Assembly (NCBI RefSeq): GCF_907164915.1
Contig: NC_061869.1
Span: 18,329,125 to 18,393,124, forward strand
Source of the DNA: Impatiens glandulifera
Taxonomy: Eukaryota > Streptophyta > Magnoliopsida > Ericales > Balsaminaceae
Direction of reading: 5' to 3'
DNA length: 64,000 bases
Part shown: one piece after another, positions 59,286 through 64,000 of the stretch
Layout of the letters: the number at the start of each line of letters is the position of its first letter
How positions within the stretch are numbered: position 1 is the stretch's first letter
Program-made: the position numbers and the translations under genes
The notes under the pieces: model-generated
Databases searched by the model: none
What the model was told of the DNA's origin: nothing
Seen by the model: only the letters and a program-made list of their open reading frames with translations

Positions 59286-59790
59286 TGCTTAATTTTTAAA
59301 GTGTTTGGATTGTCGAGTCTAGAACTGTGGTTAAATTGGATATATATGTGAGAGTAATGGATACTTTAGTCGGATTGTGGGTTGACCCGCCCATAAACTT
59401 AAAACGGTTAAAAATAAAATTAAAAATGATATATGTATGTTTCGAACTTACAACCTAATAAAACAAGTATAACAATTTAACCAACTAAGCTATTAACACT
59501 TTATAGTTTAAATTCAATATCAAATTTGATGAACGCGGGACATTTTTAACTAACTAATATATATATATATATATATAATGATGCTTAATTTTTAAAGTGT
59601 CCGGATTGCCGGGTCGAGAGATGTGGTTAATTTGAATATATATGTGAGAGTAAATGGATAATTGGGTTGGATTGTGGGTTGACCCGATCATAAACTTAAA
59701 ATGGTTAAAAATAAAATTAAAAATGATATATGTATGTTTTGAATTTGAAACCTAACAAAACAAGTACAACACTTTAACCAAGTGTGATTG
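58727..59790. repeat. Tandem array, four units (copy B)
   Basis: Units start at about 58,727 (internally shortened by about 60 bp), 58,977, 59,284 and 59,579. Sequences match individual copy A units, but one unit fewer is present and the (TA)n spacers differ. Confidence 0.8.
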
Positions 59791-59848
59791 GGATGTGGTT
59801 TATCGAGGGATAATATGCCGGTATCTATTGAAAGTGGTTAAAAAGGTA

Positions 59849-60090
59849 TGAATCAAATATTTGATTGACCAAAGTGTGAGTTCATGATGTAAATATTAAA
59901 ATATATGAATCAAATATTTGATTGACCAAAATAAAAGTGTAAGGTCACGAGATGGGATGTTCTTTCGGAAAAAATATGTGTTGAGATATTTGAGAAGATA
60001 AGTTGTTTTAGCGAAGTGAATAAAATGTGAAATGAGAGTGTTCTATTTTTTATTTTAATATATTATTCATGATTTATTAATAATTTTAAA
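59849..60090. repeat. Inverted segment relative to copy A
   Basis: The interior 59,906-60,085 is the reverse complement of 25,684-25,864. For example, AGTGTAAGGTCACGAGATG here corresponds to CATCTCGTGACCTTACACT-type sequence in copy A. Outside the segment the orientation of A and B agrees. Confidence 0.85.
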
Positions 60091-61625
60091 CATTGAATAT
60101 ATATTATTATTATTTTTTATTAAATTTATTTTATTTATATTTTTATTCGTGTGCATTGCACGAGAATCTTCCTAGTTTAATTTAATGTTCAATGACTAAT
60201 TTTAGATAGGACAATTATTGAAGATAATTTAATTCAATTATTTTAAGAGTTGTAGTGTTTTTCTATATTCTAACTATGATTAATAAGGTGAGCATATATA
60301 TCTATTATAATTGGGTCATATGAGATCACACACTAAGAGTTGACAAATTAGATCAAAGAAAATGATGGTTAATTATTATTAATATATATATATATATAAT
60401 AAATAATATTATTTATTTATGAAATAAAATAAAATAATATATAATAAAGTAGTTTAATTATAAAATTAAGATTTTAAAATAATACTATTTATTTATGAAA
60501 TAAATAATTAAATAGTTTAATTATGGTGTTAAAACCTTTATATAATCAAAATTTAATTAAGGAAAGAGTTACAATATTTTGTATATTCTTTTCTTCAATA
60601 TTTTACAACTTATTTATAAGATAATGAGGTTAAACTTTTGAGAAATACAAAACAAAATATATTGGGCTAAATAATTACTTTATGAGAATTAATTAAGAGA
60701 GAAAAACATAAAGATAACCTTGGAAGTTATTGAGAGAAATCAATATTTTCAATTCTCCTTAGTCCTTTCATCCTATCCTAATAGTTTTCAGGGGAATTTG
60801 AACTCATAACCAAATACAAAATTTAACTGTTATCTTTAACCACTAAACTACAACAACTTATGCTTAAAATTACAATAAATTTAATTAAATATCTAACTAA
60901 TTTTAATAAACGGTCTGCCTAAGGAGTGGTTGCCCTAGCCTAAGGGCTTGTCGGGCTTACCCTAAGGTCGGCCCTAGCGACATGTGGGGCTCTCATCTCC
61001 ATCAATACTATAGGTCTAATTCAGTTCACGCATAAACATGTATTCATATATGAACCAAGTAATAACGATCTTATCAATTTAGCATAGAAATAATGGGACT
61101 AGGTGATTAGATTTTGATATAAATTTTCACTTAAAAACACCTTAAATTTCAAAATTAAATGTACCATCTACAATTTTCCAAAGAATCTCTTCAATTGGAT
61201 CTTCAATATGGTACGAGATCCACACAAAAATAATAACTTCATCTTTGTTAGTAAAGCTAATTGGATGTTAGTACTTCGTTCAAAGTAGTTGTTAGGAATT
61301 AATACATGTTGGGATAAGAATGCCTCCCGATATGTCTCATCCCACAAATCCAGAGGATCAGTTCGATCTCTCTTTTAGTTAGTCATAATAGGATTTATTT
61401 GAGAGAGATTTGTTATCGGTAGATGAATTCATGGAGGATTCACTAAGATTTATTAGGCGACTACCAACTAGGTTAGTGTTTCCTAAAATTTATTCTCGTG
61501 TCACTTGAGCAAGATTATGTTACGATTTTACTGTTAAAGATAATATACGGGAGAAATATAAAGAGATTTTGGATTGATGATTAATGTATATGTTATTCCA
61601 ATGTATGTTACAACTGGTATTATTG
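60091..61625. other. AT-rich DNA and copy-B-specific repeats
   Basis: 60,091-60,772 matches copy A. From about 60,775 the sequence differs from A. It includes a block with CCCTAGCCTAAGGGC and CCCTAAGGTCGGCCCTAG (60,925-60,980) and unassigned DNA to 61,625. No gene is supported. Confidence 0.45.
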
Positions 61626-62238
61626 TTAGGGGTGTGTCGGTACGATATACCTTAATATTTTATTCATACCTTATACCTTACCTAAAATTTCGGTATGCAA
61701 AAAATGCATACCTTTACCTTACATTGATTTCGGTATACCTTGTTTCGATATACCTTAATTTCGTTATACAAAAAATTCATACATTTACCTTACCTTAATT
61801 TCGGTATATCTTATTTTCGGTACGGTATCAGTATTATACTTTTGATACCTAAAAATATATTAATTTTAAAAAAAAATCAATCCCATCGGTAAAAAAGAGA
61901 TTGCATATATTGAATAATATTTCAGTATAACTATATTTTGATATTATTCAAAAATTATATTTCTATAATTAAATTAATTTCAAATCTATTTAATTATTTC
62001 CTTATGAGTATTATATATATATTTTTATATATATTAACTTATAAATACTATTTCGGTATTTCGGTATATCTCGATATACCAAAATTTTAAAAACCTCATA
62101 CCTTTACCGTACCAATAATTACGGTATCGGTATCATACTATACCTTTTTTTTGGTATACCTTAAAAGTCAATATTTTCGATATATTACAGTACGGTATTT
62201 TCGATAAACCTTTAATATCGATAATTTTCCCCACCCCT
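61626..62238. mobile_element. hAT-like miniature element with GGTATACC repeats
   Basis: Ends are TAGGGGTG at the left and CACCCCTA at the right. The flanks ATTATTGT and ATTATTAT are 8-bp near-duplicates, fitting hAT. The interior has many TTCGGTATACC, GATATACC and ACGGTATCG variants in both orientations. It is non-coding. Related truncated copies are at 21,225 and 55,830. Confidence 0.65.
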
Positions 62239-62646
62239 AATTATTATATGGGCTATTATAATAAAAGTATCATTTTACTGTATAAGTCTTATAAAGTAGT
62301 CATTAACTAATTATTGTATTTAAAAAACCATTAAAACTTTGATATGCCTACAATCACTTCTAGAAAATAGGTTAACTAAAATATACTAAATACATATAAT
62401 ATATTTCCTTATCTTGATAGTTAAGTTTTAATTATTAATTTTTTTTCTTGATACGTGTGCATTATCAAGTTATATCTCACTTTAAGTGAGGTAATTTATT
62501 TTTCTCTTAGGGTGAGGTAGTTATTTTCTTGATTACTCTACTTTTGTTTGTTATTAGTTGGTATTCATTTATTATAGATTTTATTCGCATTAAGTTTTTT
62601 TAAATAGTGTAATAATTCCCTTATTATATATTCCTTTATTAGATCT
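62239..62646. other. AT-rich spacer
   Basis: No coding, repeat or regulatory feature that I can support. Confidence 0.5.
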
Positions 62647-63360
62647 TGTTGTGAAAAAATCTAATCTATACCCATGATAAAAAAATAATATAAAAATAGA
62701 GGCATAAATAATAATAACACGTAACGAGGTTCAGCGGAGTTGTTCATTCTAGAGATTTTCATGGAATAATGATCTAAGTAACCATATGTTACAATATTTT
62801 TATTTATAATAATACATTAAAAGCTATGAAGACTAAACTACTCTAAATCTATTAAAAACATAAAGTACATTACAATATATAAACTCTAATAAAACATTAG
62901 CCCAAAAGTCAACAATCTCCGCCTTTGGAAAATAACTCGCTTATTGAGATGTGATGAATAAGATATAAATTCAATAATCTCCACATTGACGAATTTCACA
63001 TCCTTTAGAAATACACGAGTCGTACCCATCAATCTCCACATTGACAAAAAAAATTAAGCCATCAATAAATAAGTGGGTTCAACACTTCAATCTTCACCTT
63101 TTCTCAAGTCATTCATTAGACAAATTTTCATACATCCACTTCCACTCATTACATTAGAAGACAAAATCATATAGTATATCCACTTTTGTTAAAAAAAATC
63201 TTAAAAGACAAAATCACATAGTTTATAACACTAAGTGAATTTGGGAAATCACGCTACTTCTGCGACTAGAGATATTCAATAACTCTTCACAATATTTGTT
63301 CATATACCCATTGACATGTGCAAAACTATAATTAATAATTCTTTACTATGTCAAAATAAG
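62647..63360 (-). mobile_element. Inverted 3' end of the non-autonomous LTR family
   Basis: The LTR occupies 62,647-62,914 (minus strand TGTTGACTTTTGGGC...TTTTCACAACA). It is followed, on the minus strand upstream, by the polypurine GGAGAT tract and internal sequence matching about 3,950-4,223 (TACGACTCGTGTATTTCT and TTATTCATCACATCTCAAT). The 5' LTR is missing. It lies in the DNA that distinguishes copy B from copy A. Confidence 0.65.
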
Positions 63361-63424
63361 TTATACCCTTGTTTTTCACAAACTAAGTGTCTTATTCTTC
63401 AGTCCAACAATCAATTGAAACCAA

Positions 63425-64000
63425 AAAAATGATATGATTCAAGATGAATTTCATCGTCTTATTTTTCAAAATAAGATATTTATCAAAAAAACGAGGACAT
63501 CCAAGACAAATTAATTTACATCGTCTATTTCCTCAAAAAAAAATAATGATTGAAATCCAAGAAGAACCAAGATGAACTTATATCGTCTAATTAATAATAA
63601 ATAATTAGGCATCTCTTGACATCTCTTTACTCAAACTCAAGATCTAGAAAAATATTGTTACTCGTCTTGCCTAAACTTTGCACACTTAACCAACTTGAAC
63701 CACATTCTTTTTTCTCTTTGAACATATATTTTTTTTAAATAGTCCTAGTTAATATACTTTTAATAAAAATCTCAAATGTTGAAGGTCGAGAAAATGTTTC
63801 ACAAATTTGATAATTAGTCTATTTTTCTAAAATTAATTCACAATATTTATAAAATTAAAATAATAATTCTCTTTTTTTTAATTACTCCTAAAGACAATAC
63901 ATTTTTAAGGCATTTAAATTGCATTCAACAATTTTATACGACTCTGTCTTAAAAATATTCAATTTAAAACACAAATACCTTCAATATTCAAATTAGTAAC
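63425..64000. other. Resumption of the duplicated block (copy B)
   Basis: Matches 26,757-27,303 closely (GATATGATTCAAGATGAATT onwards) and runs off the window end, so the true right border of the duplication is not visible. A 30-bp insertion sits near 63,920. No gene. Confidence 0.7.

Overview
This window is repeat-dominated plant nuclear DNA, most likely from a eudicot. It is very AT-rich, has long (TA)n tracts, and carries Ty1/copia elements with tRNA-Met primer sites, an endogenous plant pararetrovirus relic, Mutator-like and hAT-like miniature elements, and broken pieces of plant genes (PIP aquaporin, MLO, a Sel1-repeat protein, a plant-mobile-domain/Ulp1 gene). I found no intact host gene, no rRNA, no confident tRNA and no CRISPR array. 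The species cannot be named from the sequence.

The main architecture is a direct segmental duplication. Copy A (about 8,702-27,303) recurs as copy B (about 43,202 to the window end, with extra material at about 60,775-63,420). In both, the order is: 5' part of the pararetrovirus polyprotein, an inverted-repeat-bearing block with an unidentified plus-strand gene fragment and a minus-strand PIP pseudogene, a copia element, an AT-rich zone, a promoter-like gene fragment, a hAT-like miniature element, an old copia relic, a tandem repeat with units near 300 bp, and more AT-rich DNA. A third, diverged piece of the promoter-like unit sits at the left window edge (1-1,250).

Region by region: 1-1,389 third promoter-like copy; 1,390-4,468 non-autonomous LTR element; 4,763-9,824 (minus) endogenous caulimovirid-like polyprotein, heavily broken; 9,840-13,640 composite block with captured gene pieces, into which copy A alone received a 751-bp Mutator-type miniature element; 13,658-17,190 copia A; 17,200-19,490 AT-rich; 19,498-20,090 promoter-like gene fragment; 21,225-24,110 hAT-like and copia relics; 24,174-25,575 tandem repeats; 25,635-25,864 inverted-repeat segment that is flipped in copy B; 27,530-28,260 a promoter with a possible small spliced gene; 28,300-30,290 AT-rich with a foldback element; 30,300-30,965 inverted retroelement fragment; 31,018-39,131 a plant-mobile-domain/Ulp1-like gene, probably part of a Mutator-like transposon, split by a complete copia element (32,769-37,505, TSD CAGTA); 39,135-39,705 a second Mutator-like element; 39,924-41,290 fused fragments of a Sel1-repeat gene and an MLO gene; 41,670-43,188 a long 3' LTR of SIRE/Maximus type at the left border of copy B; then copy B.

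The genes do not form a working pathway. The value of the window is historical: differences between A and B date individual insertions, deletions and one local inversion.
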